Part shown: positions 27,701 to 39,700 of the stretch, piece after piece | Layout: each line of letters opens with the position of its first letter | Position numbering within the stretch: position 1 is the stretch's first letter | NCBI GenBank assembly: GCA_905221615.1 | Contig: CAJNDT010002868.1 | Location: 510,642 to 574,641 of the forward strand | Direction of reading: 5' to 3' | Length of the DNA: 64,000 nt | From: Symbiodinium sp. CCMP2592 | Taxonomy: Eukaryota; Sar; Dinophyceae; Suessiales; Symbiodiniaceae | The notes under the pieces: model-generated | The model's input: the letters and a program-made list of their open reading frames with translations, nothing else | Database searches by the model: none | Told to the model about the DNA's origin: nothing | Translations under genes and position numbers: made by a program

Positions 27701-30700
27701 CGAGCTGCTACACGCAGTTCCGAACAGGACGCTGCCGCTACTCCCTCGGCCACTGGGACGCTAACGCCGCTATTTTTCGGTGCGCCACTACCTGTGAAGT
27801 GTGCCAGCTAAAAGCCTGTAACAGGCGTATGTGGTTCAAGATAGATGACCACGCTACGCATTGTTGCGACGGCTGCAACCCCTAACACTATCTTAGACTA
27901 TTTTTTGTTTTAAGGCAAAAATTGCCTATATATCTTATTTATTTTTGTCTACGGAATATCTTATTTTTTGGGCCTATATCTTATTTTCGTAGACAAAAAA
28001 TAGCCGAAAAAAATAAGATATATATATCTTATATATACTATTTTTGTAGGCTATTTTTTCGGGGCGCAAAATAGCCTACAGGATATCTTATTTTGCGTCG
28101 ACGCAAAATAAGATATAGGCAAAAAATGGCCGACGGAAACTTCGAGTAAACTTCGGGTTGCGACTCGAAGTTTACTCGAAGTTTACTCGAAACTTCGAGT
28201 TAGGACAACCCGAAGTTTACTCGAAGTTTACCCGAAGTTTACTCGAAGTTTAAGAGACGAAACTCGAAGTTTCGAGTTAGCATGTGTCATTTACCTGGGT
28301 TTTGTAACATCTACATATACAAACTTCGACTTTTGCACTTTGAAACTTCGAGTTAAACTTCGAGTTGCTAAGTCGAAGTTTCGAGTAAACTTCGAGTAAA
28401 CTTCGGGTTCCCGGACAAATTAGCCGACACAAAACTTCGAGTAAACTTCGGGTTGCAGCCAAATCACAACCCGAAGTTTCGAAGAAACTTCGGGTAAAGT
28501 TCGGGTTGCAGGGGCGGCGCAAAATAAGATATATATCTTATTTTGCGCTGGTTTGTAGGCAAAATTTTGCCTATATATCTTATTATTTTGTCTACGGAAT
28601 ATCTTATTTTTTCTGCCTATATCTTATTTTCGTAGACAAAAAATAACCGAAAAAAATAAGATATATATCTTATATACTATTTTCGTAGGCAAATCATTTT
28701 GCCTAGAAACAAAAAATAGTCTAAGATAGTGTTAGGGGCAAGGCCTGGTCCCGGGGCGAGGACTGGGGCGGCCGCTAAATGACGGGCCCTGGGCCCCGCT
28801 AGGGCTTTGACCCCGCTATCGTACAGATGCATGCGGCTACCTTTGCAGCGCCCTCTGCTGCCGACCGCTAGCCGTTGCAAAACAAAGGGCAGCGCTAGTG
28901 TTTGCATGCGCCGGCAGCCCACGCTACACACATGTCGGCAGCCAGAAAGAAGGGAAGAGCTAGAGCGAGAGAGAGTGTTGCACTGCAAGGGGGGGGGCCG
29001 GGATCGGTGGGCTGCTAGGGCTGTCTGCGACTGCAGTGCCTTTTCAGCGAAGCTATCGACGCCACCTCACACACTCTCACGCTAGGCCGCTAGGAGCTTT
29101 TCTCCTTAAAGGCTAGCAATACTCTGTTCTGTGCTTTTCCCTATCAATTTTTGTAAGCCTCGCCCGTGCCTGCTACCATGGCAGAGGCCGAAGCACTAGC
29201 GAAGAAGCTAGCCCTCGGCAGCAGCGAACTTAAGGTTCCTGCTAGTGCAGCACAAAGTCTCGGATGCTATTCAATCCGAGCTCTTTTCCAACGGTATTGA
29301 TACCGTCGCTAAGTTCGCAGCCTCAGCTACGGACGAAGCCGACCTCAAGAAGATGCTAAAGGACAGCTTTGCTATCGAGCCAACCACCTCGCTCGCTAGC
29401 CGTGCTCAGGCAGCGGGGGTCACCATCGCATGGAGGACCGCTAACTCCCGTACCGAGCGGCAAGCGGAGGCGGAAGCTACTAGCGAGGTCAGGGATTGGG
29501 CGAGACAAGCGGAGCGGGCGCCGGGGATGGCGACACCGGCTTAAAAGCTCGAGGTCTATAGGACGCCGACAGGGTGCCTGAAGACCAGCGCGACGGAGGA
29601 CGGCCCAGGCAGGACCCAGCAGTCACGGGCCGGATTGGCGAGACAAAGGACCAAGACGTGCCACTGAGACTGGAGCCCGGCAGTGCCCGCTACCCGAGAC
29701 CTTCCCGACCTGTGAGCCGGAGGGTCCGCGGGTGCTAGGGGGTTCAGGACCACCAAGGACCTGCCAACAGCTAGGTGGCAACAAGAGCTACCATGATGGA
29801 GGAGGACTCTGCTCTCCAGGACGGTGGCCCCACGCTACCCGCACCCAATTGGGACTGGCTGCGGGGGAAGATGATGGAGGTGATCCTCGCTAAGGTGGGC
29901 TCGGAGGCGGAGCTAGAGAAGGAAGCCTTTCGCATGGCTGCAGGTGGGGCTAAGGGCTGCGCCCTAGCTAGCTCCGAAGAACTTCAGGAGCAGCTACGCT
30001 CGATCTGGAAAGAGTGGTTGGAGGCTATAATAACGACCTGGGAGACCCGGAGCTGCTAAAGGTGGCCTCAGGGCAGCCGCTATACCTCCGCCTCATCCGG
30101 GCGCTACTGACCGCGGCCGGCGACCTCGACCGGGACTTCCTCCTCCAGGCCGAGGAGGGGCTACCTGTGGGCGTGAGAGACCCGCTACCGCGCACTCCCC
30201 ACGTCTTTGAGGAGCAGCTAAAGTGGCCCCTGGAAAACGCTCCTTGGGAAGCGGCGCTAGCCTGGGTGCCGAACTACTCCTCGGTGGAGGAATACCGTGA
30301 GTTCGCTACCCAGACCACCGTTCGGATCTATAAAATAGAGCCGCTTGAAGATAAGCAATATAGAGCCGCTGTTGCCAAAATAGAGCCGCAGCTTAAAAAT
30401 GGAGCCGCCAGCCGGCTTCACGAAAATCAGCAAAACAGAGGTAATACGGGGTTTGAGCCAAAACAAGCGATGAGACACGACTGCTGCATATATGCACGAA
30501 TGCATATACTTTTGTGCCGAAAAACGGCAGCAGTTTGTGCTACACAAATCGCAGATGCTCATGATTCTCGCCATTTGTGCCAGGAAACTCGTATTGAGCC
30601 ACAAACTCGCTTGAGCCAACAAAACATTAGGGACATTAGGGTTTTGTATGGTATATGGATGAAACATTTTATGAAAATATAACGAATGGTAAGACAAAGC

Positions 30701-33700
30701 GCACACATCACTGTGTTTGAATGCTCCGGCTTCGGGTTCAGCAGGCTGGGGGCTTTATAGGGTTTGGAGCTGAGGGTTTAGAGCTTACATGTTCAGCCTA
30801 AGCCCTAAACCCCAGACTACGAAGCCCTAAGCGCTCGAGTTAGAGAGTTCAAGGCCTTGGGCTTTTGGGTTTTGGAGCTTCAGGCTTGAGGCTTTGGAGT
30901 CTTCGAGCTTTGGGGCTGGGTGCTTCAAGCCTTCAGAGTCTGGCGGTTTACTGGGTTTGTGCATTTTGTCCTTGAGGCCTAAACCCCAAGCCGACAGTAT
31001 GTTATGCACTGCAATAAAGTTGCAACGGCTTTCGGATTTGAGGAATTCTTCGGTTGGGATTCGGGGGAGTGAGATCTTCCAACATCTTCCGACAATATTT
31101 TCGGTCGTTGAAGCCGCCTTCAGATATTATGGCCCTAAACTCTGAACTTTCAGAGCCCTGTGCCTATGACGGTTTGAGATGTCGAGCTCTGGATCGAAGG
31201 GCTCGAGTCAACACAGACACAAAGACCTGCACACTTACTTCAAACTTGACTTTCGAAGCCAAGATGTAGCACAAGCCTGTCGCCGACCTTAAAACATCCT
31301 TAACCCCTAAACCCAAGAAAACCCAACCCCCAATCCTTGGATTGTTGCTGCTGGCTCTTCTCGATCGGCGGTGCTGGAGCATGCAACTTGGCAGCTGTGC
31401 TGTGGGGCTTTGGCTGACCCTAAACCTTACAACATCTCAATACACAGCTTGGCCCACAGAACACGTCGCATGCAGCGGTGAGATCTAGGTCGGCTTCGCC
31501 GAAAGAGCTTTGCAAGTCGTCCATCATCCTGCGGCAAGAAGTTTACACTCAATAATGTCATGCTTTTCCAGAAGCCCAACCCAAATGTACGAGGAAATCT
31601 TAGAACCTTAGATTCCTAAATTACCCTAAACCTGAAAAGGTCATTTCGGCTTTCGGATTTCGGGTTTAGGTCCCCAAGGGTTGGGTTGAAAATAGCTATA
31701 GCCGTGGGGCCCGTTTCGAAACTCTAAACCCAAGCACATATACATAGCTCACTCCCCCTGGGTAAACCTGATTCAAGATGAAAGGAAAAATGCCGACAGC
31801 CCTTATCTTCGGATTCATCTTATATAATAAGGTTTGAAAACCGTGCCTCCAGAGCAATCCATGCCATCGCCAGTTCGCGACTCCGCTTTCACGGTTTCCA
31901 AAATCTGAAGTTTGCGATAGACAGCATAAGCCCAGCCTCGTCTGTGCACCGACCGACAGACTCTGGCAATCGCCCCATTGTAAGACTCATCCACGTATGT
32001 TGTGTATGTTCGCGGGTTGCCCTGTTCGACAGACCTCTGGATGCAGTGGTACATCAAATGGGCTTTGGGCAATATCGGAAGGCCAGCACGATTGCACAGT
32101 ACGATGAAGCGGTTGTAATGCATCAGCATCTCTTCGGCAGCTCCTTCATCGATTTGTCGGCCATGTCTGGCCAGCACAGCATCAAAAGCCAGGGCACTTT
32201 GCCCGGCGTGTCGCAAAAGCTCAAAAAACAACTGGTCCTGTTCGCTGCCGCTGGTCGACAGCTGATGACTGTACTTTTGCAACATCTCACACACGAATGC
32301 GAGCAATCCGTGCGTCTCGGCCGCTTTGGCTTTCAAGTGCTTCTCCGCAAGCATCGAAAGCGTCAGATTCCAGACCTGGGCAGGGGTTGGCACCGAAAAG
32401 TTTTGTTATGATTCTAAAAAAAGTTTTAGAATTATAGGGTTCAGGGGTCAAGGTTTGGACATGTGCGGGGCCTCGGAGCCCTTCTTCGACCAGTTCGGGT
32501 CAGTTTGCCGTCGCAGCTTGTAGTGGCTTTGTAGTTCAGCTCTCATGCAGAGCAAAGAAAGTTTGTTGAGCTCTTCTTTGTCTAGCCCCACGATTGATGG
32601 CTTCCAAATGTCAGTGTCCAAAAACCTTCTCAAAGTCACTGTGATAAAGGTAGATAGCGGCCCAAAATGCCACGTGTGAAGAAGGTCAATATTCCATGTG
32701 GCAAGGCTGACACCAGGTATCCGAAGAAAAGGGCTGTCGTGCAAAACCCTTCCATGCTCACCACCAAGGTAAAACTGGCAGATAAAGGGAGTAGTCATGC
32801 TATCGAAAAGTGCAACATCAGGCATTGCAGCTGACGGCTCCAGGCGGCTGCCCTTCGGGAGGCCCAGAGCAGGGAAAGCCTTCGACAAAGTTCGGCCCCG
32901 GGTCTTTCGGCGATAAATCAAAATCCTATAGAGCTTCTGCCGCATGTCGTCGTTGGCGACGGTGACTTCCTTCTGGGACATTGAGGGTTTAGGGTTCATT
33001 TCAGGGTTTAGGGCTTAAGGCTCCAAAGAAGTTGCTAAAAAAACCCTAACAAACTCGACCCTAAAACCACCAGCCTTGAAGTTCTGTCTCATGTACTGGT
33101 TCATTGCAGCATCGTCAAACAGTGGATACGGGCACGTCCTCAGAGTCCAGTTGCCCAGCACTTCAGTGAGTTGAGATTTCTTGCAGAGGCAGCACGGGCA
33201 ACAGTGTTCATTGTGACTCCAGGTTCGCAGACCACAAATTTCGGCCAAGGCTGGCCAATCGGCCTTAAAATCAACCACTGCCAGCCGTAGATCTTCATGG
33301 CTAGCAGAAACATCCTCGCGGAAAGCCTCCAGGAGTGGCCAGACGGAGCACCAGCCCCTGCAGCCGCACTGGCATAGATCTGAGAGTCCTGCCAATAATC
33401 GTTCCCTTAAACCATAGACTCCCTAGAGCCCTAGACCCTATAGACCCTAAGCCCCAAGCCCTATAGAAAAGCTAGAAACAATTTCTTGGAAAGCAAGACA
33501 CTGAGCAGCCAGACGAGTCGCTGTTGTTTTGGTGTCCGGAGATTAGTAATATAAAATCCCAAGAAGTTCTCGTTCTTGCTGTACTGGACACCATCAAAGT
33601 AAACAGATATTGGCACGACACACTCGCGGGGAATCCCTTCGCTCAGGGCTTGCACTGTGACCGGGTGCTTTTCGTAGCGGTCGCCAAGATCTCTATCATT

Positions 33701-36700
33701 ACGAAGGAACATATCCACAGCGGTTTTGCAAGGCTTTGAGGTTCCTAGGAAGTTCAAGGATTTCAGCTCCTCACGAATCATATCCGAAGCAAGACGAACT
33801 GGGTGCTTCATGGATGTCCTGAGAACCTGGTGCTTCGGATTCATAGGAACTGTAATCCATTGTACACGAGGTTCCGGAAATTCCTTTCGTAGGTGGCACC
33901 TTACGGATTGATGGTGTTGTTCAGGGATTTAGCCGAAATTGGGTTTGTATGAAAATTGTTCATCACCCGGATAGTAACTGGGCTTCGGGCTTTAGGGTAC
34001 GGGTGCTTTTGGGGTTTGTTTCGGCGTGAGAATCAAAGGCAGCTTGAGGCACTTCAAGTGTTGGGAACCATGGATCGTAGCTTGGTCAGGCGGTAGTGCT
34101 AGATCTTCGGCGCCTGCACCTCCACTTTCGGTATGATAATAAGCCAGCAAGCAGCAGTCGGCGGCGGTGATTGAGCCTTCGGTGTATCTCTCCAGCAGAA
34201 AAGATCTAAACGTGGCACCAGATTTGTGCAGAGCAGCCCGGTCATCTTCACGATCCCATCTGTCATCAAGACCATAGGCAGAGGCCGAAAGTTCAGCCCT
34301 TTTTCGCTTGAGCGACATGCAGCCAAGGGCGTGCCATCAGCAGCTGCATCGGCGAGGAGTGCAGTGTTGCAAGCGGTGGGTTTAGGAGTTTAGTGCCTTT
34401 GAAAGTTTTGGTTGGGATTGCGAATTTCGCTTGAGGGTTTCTGTTCGAGGTCTCATTCGGATCTAAACTCATTTTGCTACAGTTGTGTAGTAGCACGTGA
34501 TGAAAGATCCTAGTTAAGATTTCGCGAAAGCAGCTGCTACTCGGATCTCGGCCCGATACTACAGCAGTTCCAAACCATGCCGTCATGATGCATCGCACTG
34601 CCTCAGCACAGAGTTCTGCAACAACTGGCATGCGTGGATTTGCACGACTCACGAAACATGTTGCCTGGGATATCTCGTACTCAGACCTACAGCACCACAG
34701 GCTCTTGCATCAGCTTTCTAATAGTGACGTCAATAAGGGTCATTGCACAACACGTGGACCTAAGGGTGCAACCTGCAACTGATCTTGAAAACATCTCGCT
34801 ATATGGATTGTCTGCAGAAACCTCAAGCGTGGACAGTAGCATCATCTGTTTGTTCCGACACAAGATGCATCAGCGTGCGATTGAGGATGTCGCCGGCCTG
34901 TTGCCAAGCTCCCCAAAAGTCCCCAGCTAACTCCGATTATCGTGAGATAATAGCACCCAGCAAGCAGCAGCAGCTAGGTTCGATCACAAGCCTTCTTCTC
35001 GTATTCCAACAGCTTGGGACCTTAAGAGCCCTAACCTTAAATCTGAGCCCCTAAGCTTAGACCCAAAGAAGAACAAAGACCATGCCGAAGCTCCTGACAC
35101 AAGCGGAATTGATTCTAATAAGGTCGGAACATGTATCAGTTGATACTGTAGGAATCTAAGCAGAATCTAGGGCAGCTGAAGATGAAAGCTTTCAGGACCG
35201 CGGTTTTATCGGAGGCGGCCATTATCGAAACCGCGGATCGGATGCGGAAAGGTCGGGGGATACTGGGCTCCGGGTTTAAGCTTATGGGGGACCCCGAACT
35301 ATATCAAACCCTATAAAGCATAAAACCTGAAGCCAAAACCTAGAGTCCTAGAGCCTAAACCCCACAACCGGCAAGCTCAAATCTTAACTCGTATTACGTA
35401 TAACAATGCAAGGCTTAAACTCTAAACCCTAAGCCCATAACCTAACTATAAGCTCTAGCCCCAAGACTCGACCAGACTGACTAAATAGCGAGGATCCAGA
35501 TTTCAGACTGCGACCGAACTGTGCAGCTAGCCTGCACCCCTTGCCACAAGCTGGAAAAGCCTACACTACAGACGGCAGGGATCTAGTGGAAGCGGTTCGT
35601 TTGATGCCCTTACCCTTGGCCTTAGCCTTTGGCTTGCTGGCACTCTTGAGAGCGTCTGCGGCCGAAAGTTTGGCACTCGCCATTTGCTCAATTTGGAAGG
35701 CTGCCTCGGCCATCTTGGTGATCGGCGGCCCCAGGACAGTGACAAACTCCACCAGCTTGCCCACGTAGCCGTCGCCGTGCTCCTTCTTGATCTTTGCACT
35801 CTCCTTGGGGCTGAGGGCTGCCACCTTGAGCGATTGGAAGTCAGGGTTGTCGCAGTAGAGCTTGAGAACCTCAGTGCGAAAGTTCTTGTAGGAGGCCAGC
35901 AGGTCAGAAGCCCAAGTCCAGCCATCGGGGTTTTTTGCTTTCTCATGCATCACACGGCCGATGGCCACATCTGAGCTTTGTTCCATTGCCAGGAACTCTT
36001 TCACTTCCTTCTCTTTCTTCGGGCCTGTCTGGTCCTTCTTGGTTTTGGATTTCGGGTTCGAAGTGTCAGAGCCGTCCGGGCCAGGACTTCCATTGCCATC
36101 GGCTTCCTCAGCCGCCTGCTTGGTTCTCTTATTGGCTCTGCCTGCTTCAACAGCATCCTTTCCAGTCTTGGTGAAGGCTGCGTTGTTGCTGCCATCCTTC
36201 CTCGGGAAGTTTGCTTGGGCTTCGGGGGACATGGTCTTGTAGAGCTCGGCGTAGCCCTTGATACCCAAAGTAGTCTCGGCAACATCCTTTTCAGAGACCT
36301 GGTTAAGAGGCTTCTGCATCGCATGAGCATAAGCACGTAGTGCTTGGCACACATTGACCTTCTCGGCGAGGCTGTTGGGCACAGTCTCCCTAGTTCCACT
36401 GTGACCGTGTTGGTCCACTGCTGCTCGTTGCTCGATGAAATCAACGTCTCCACCCAAAAATAGGTCATGGCATCCAACCAATCATTGTAGAGGGTGCAGA
36501 ACTCCTGCGTTCAAGACAGACACCAGGGCCCAAGTACATGGAAAACCCGAAGCCCTGAACCCACAACCCCTATCCCGAACCCTAGCTCTCTATAAAAGGC
36601 TTTAGGTTCAGGGCTTCCAGTTGATGGTTGTAGGATAGGTTAACAGAGGGGCAGCTTATATTATGTATACGTTAGGGTCTGGGGTCCACTACAAGTTTGA

Positions 36701-39700
36701 GGCAGGTTAGCTTTTGGGGTGTGGGGTCACGAAGTTGAGAAAGCTTTCGTCCTTCAAGCCCGGTCGTGAGCACATAACAATGTAGCGATCCGCCTGCCTC
36801 ACTGCTTCAGGTTGATCGGTGCCGCCGAGGATGTTGACCAACTGAAGCTTGGTAACAAACTTTCCGATTTCATCACGTCTTTTTCTGAAAGACGTAGAGG
36901 TGGTACGAGTCGTGACCATAAAGTCGAAAGACTTGGTAGCCGTCCAAGCACGTCGAAACTCGAGCTTCATCGCATCGGTGAGTACCATGTAAGCGGCACT
37001 CATGTCTGGTCGCCACTTCATGGCTCGCTTCATCTGCTGAGCATGCGAGCCACGGGCCGAAAGATCTTCCTTTTGCGTAGCCCAGAACATGATGCCTTCG
37101 GTAGAGTCGATCACCTGCTTCTTCGTCACTGCCGACACATCTAGCTTGTGGTACGAAGCAAAGTTGACGATGGCCTTTTGCACATCTCGCACACCTTGCT
37201 CGTCTCCATCACCACCAGTAGACGTAGATGCTGGATTTGTCTGCAAAGCCGAGGAAGCACCTGCCTGGGAAGCACCATCGGCCTGCGGCTCTGCGTGGGA
37301 AGCACCATCGGCCTGCGGCTCTTCTGTCTGGGAAGCACCATCGGCCTGTGGCTCTGCCTGGGAAGCACCATTGGCCTGCTGCTCCTGAGTCTCCACCACC
37401 AGAGTTTGGGTCTCTTGCGTGGAGGGGTCTTCAGCAAGCACTAAGGTAGGAGCATCCGAATAAGGGCAGCCATGCTACTTGAACGGGCTAGCAAGGATCT
37501 AGGGATTGCCAGGGCGACCCGGTTTCGGGTGCTACACTGCTAAGCTTCTCCAGCTCGAGTTCCAGCATTTGCGTGGGTTGAGTCTTTTATCGATTCACAC
37601 CACTGCAGATAGAGGAATAATTGGTGTTTGGCATCACGGAAACAGCTCAAGAGGGCTCATCGGGGGCTCATCGGGGGCTCATCGGGGGGGTCATCGGGGG
37701 GGGTTCTGCCGGAGCTCATTGCTATAGCGTGGCTTAACATCACCGGAGTTCATCACGTCTTGTCCCTAGGCTCATCGGGGGGCTCATCGGGTGGCTCATT
37801 GGCTTGACGGGTGCACCGGAGCTCATTTTTGACTGCTGCTTTAATAACACCGGAGATCATTGGGTTATGTTGGGTTTTGTAGATTTAGCTACTTTAGATC
37901 CATTTCAGTAAAATAGATCCAATCTAGCTGATTTAGATCCAATTTAATTGATTTAGATCCAGTTTAGCTGATTTAGATCCAATTTAGCTGTTTTAGATCC
38001 AATCTAGCTGGTTTAGATACACAGCAATAAATGGTTTGGATCCCGTATATCCTGTCTAGTTCATCTAGATCCCACGGCTCGTTGAGATCCTATTTCCTCG
38101 ACTCGGCGGCAGTGCGGCGTATTGCGGATAGCAGTGCCCACGAAGCACAAGACCCGGCCAAGGATCCAATCTAGCAGCCGTATGGTACATATTTTGCTAT
38201 ATAGAGCCGACATATATAGCAACTGTACTACATAAATATAAGAGTAAACCCGAAATCCTGAATCCCAGCGGCGGGTTAGCTCGAATCGATCGCTGATCGA
38301 TTGGATCCCGGTGATGCAGAGCGAGCAGCATATGCTGGATAGAGCAGATCCTATATATCTGGCCCATTCTATAATTATACATATATATATATATACACAT
38401 ATATAATAAATATGCGTATAAGTACAAACCACTGTCCTGAGAACCCAGACTGCTCTAGTATATAAAGGATCTGCATCGTCGGCGGGTGGGGGCTCCTATA
38501 TCTGCAATATACACCCTCTACAGCTAATTTAGATCCGATTTGAGGCTGGTTTAGATCCATCTAGCTAATTTAAATTCAATGTACCGGATAGATCCTGTAA
38601 CTCACCGGTATATAGATCTATAGTATTAACCCATGGATCCTGGGAAATCCTGTCTGTACACAATATAGATCCAAAATCCCCACAATTTAGATCCCCAAAC
38701 TAGCTCTTCAAATCCAATGTACCCGATGGATCCTGCAAATAGCCCCTCAAATACCATCGCTATCTAAACCATCAATATATAAAGTGTAGCGTATAAGGTA
38801 CAAGAATAACACGTTCCCAAGCCTAGCTCCTCAAACCAAATCGTCATCGATCTATAAATACAGTTGGAGCGTATGGGGTGGTTTGCTTGTCTGCGGGAGC
38901 TCTACGTGCTATATACTATATCGATATTAATAACTATATATCTATATATCTATCTATCGTCTATTATAAAGATGTATATAGATATATATGTAGCTGCTAG
39001 AACGTACCAACTCGATCGATCCTGCTTTCAACAGTTTCAGCGTATGAAAAAATAGACTACTAGATCAAAAACTCACACCAATAACATAGTTCCACGTACT
39101 AAAATGGATCCCATAATACTGCTCCTCAAACCCAACATAAGATGGATCCCATACCTATATAGCTCTAATCCGCAATGTAACCAATAGATCCTGATTGGAT
39201 CCCTCTTATACCTGCCTGAAACGTGGATCCACGTATCTATCACTCGATCGTCAAAACCAAGCTACCAAACAGATCCCAAACCTAGCTTCTCTATAGCTTC
39301 CATTAATTCTTGGGGATGGGTTATCATTACCTTTATTACATATCTAAGGTACGTGCCCTGGATCCCACCGCCTGCGTGCACAGCGTGCTGCGGGCTCCGG
39401 CTGCAAGAGCTCACGACTTAAAGCAAACCACAAAAGCCTGGCGTCCTCATCTGTACATACCAGTACCTAGCACCCGGTGAAGTGGTGTTGGGAACTTCGA
39501 TGGTCTAGGGACCGAAATTGAGACAAGAACTGGATCTACCTTTGGGGTAGGGTGCTATTTCGTATAGGGGTTTTGGGGTAGCTTGAAGGCCATGTGGCTG
39601 CAAGATTCAGATCCAGCTGGTTCTAAAGGGTTGGGGCTTAGGGGTTTAAAGCTTTAGTCTCCAGGGTCTCTGAGGGCACACCACACCGGCTCCTACACGG

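Larger units (their letters stand above)
26245..30310 (+). mobile_element. Retroelement-like segment marked by dense GCTA
   Basis: Across this segment, excluding the inserted transposon 27879-28738, the tetranucleotide GCTA occurs about every 30 nt on the plus strand, through coding and non-coding parts alike, and drops to background on both sides. It holds an Ala/Lys-rich ORF, a Cys-rich ORF, and then pieces of a family often found beside reverse transcriptases in dinoflagellate genomes ([14 protein letters not shown]). No reverse transcriptase is visible, so the element is truncated or non-autonomous. The word density itself defines its edges. Confidence 0.6.
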
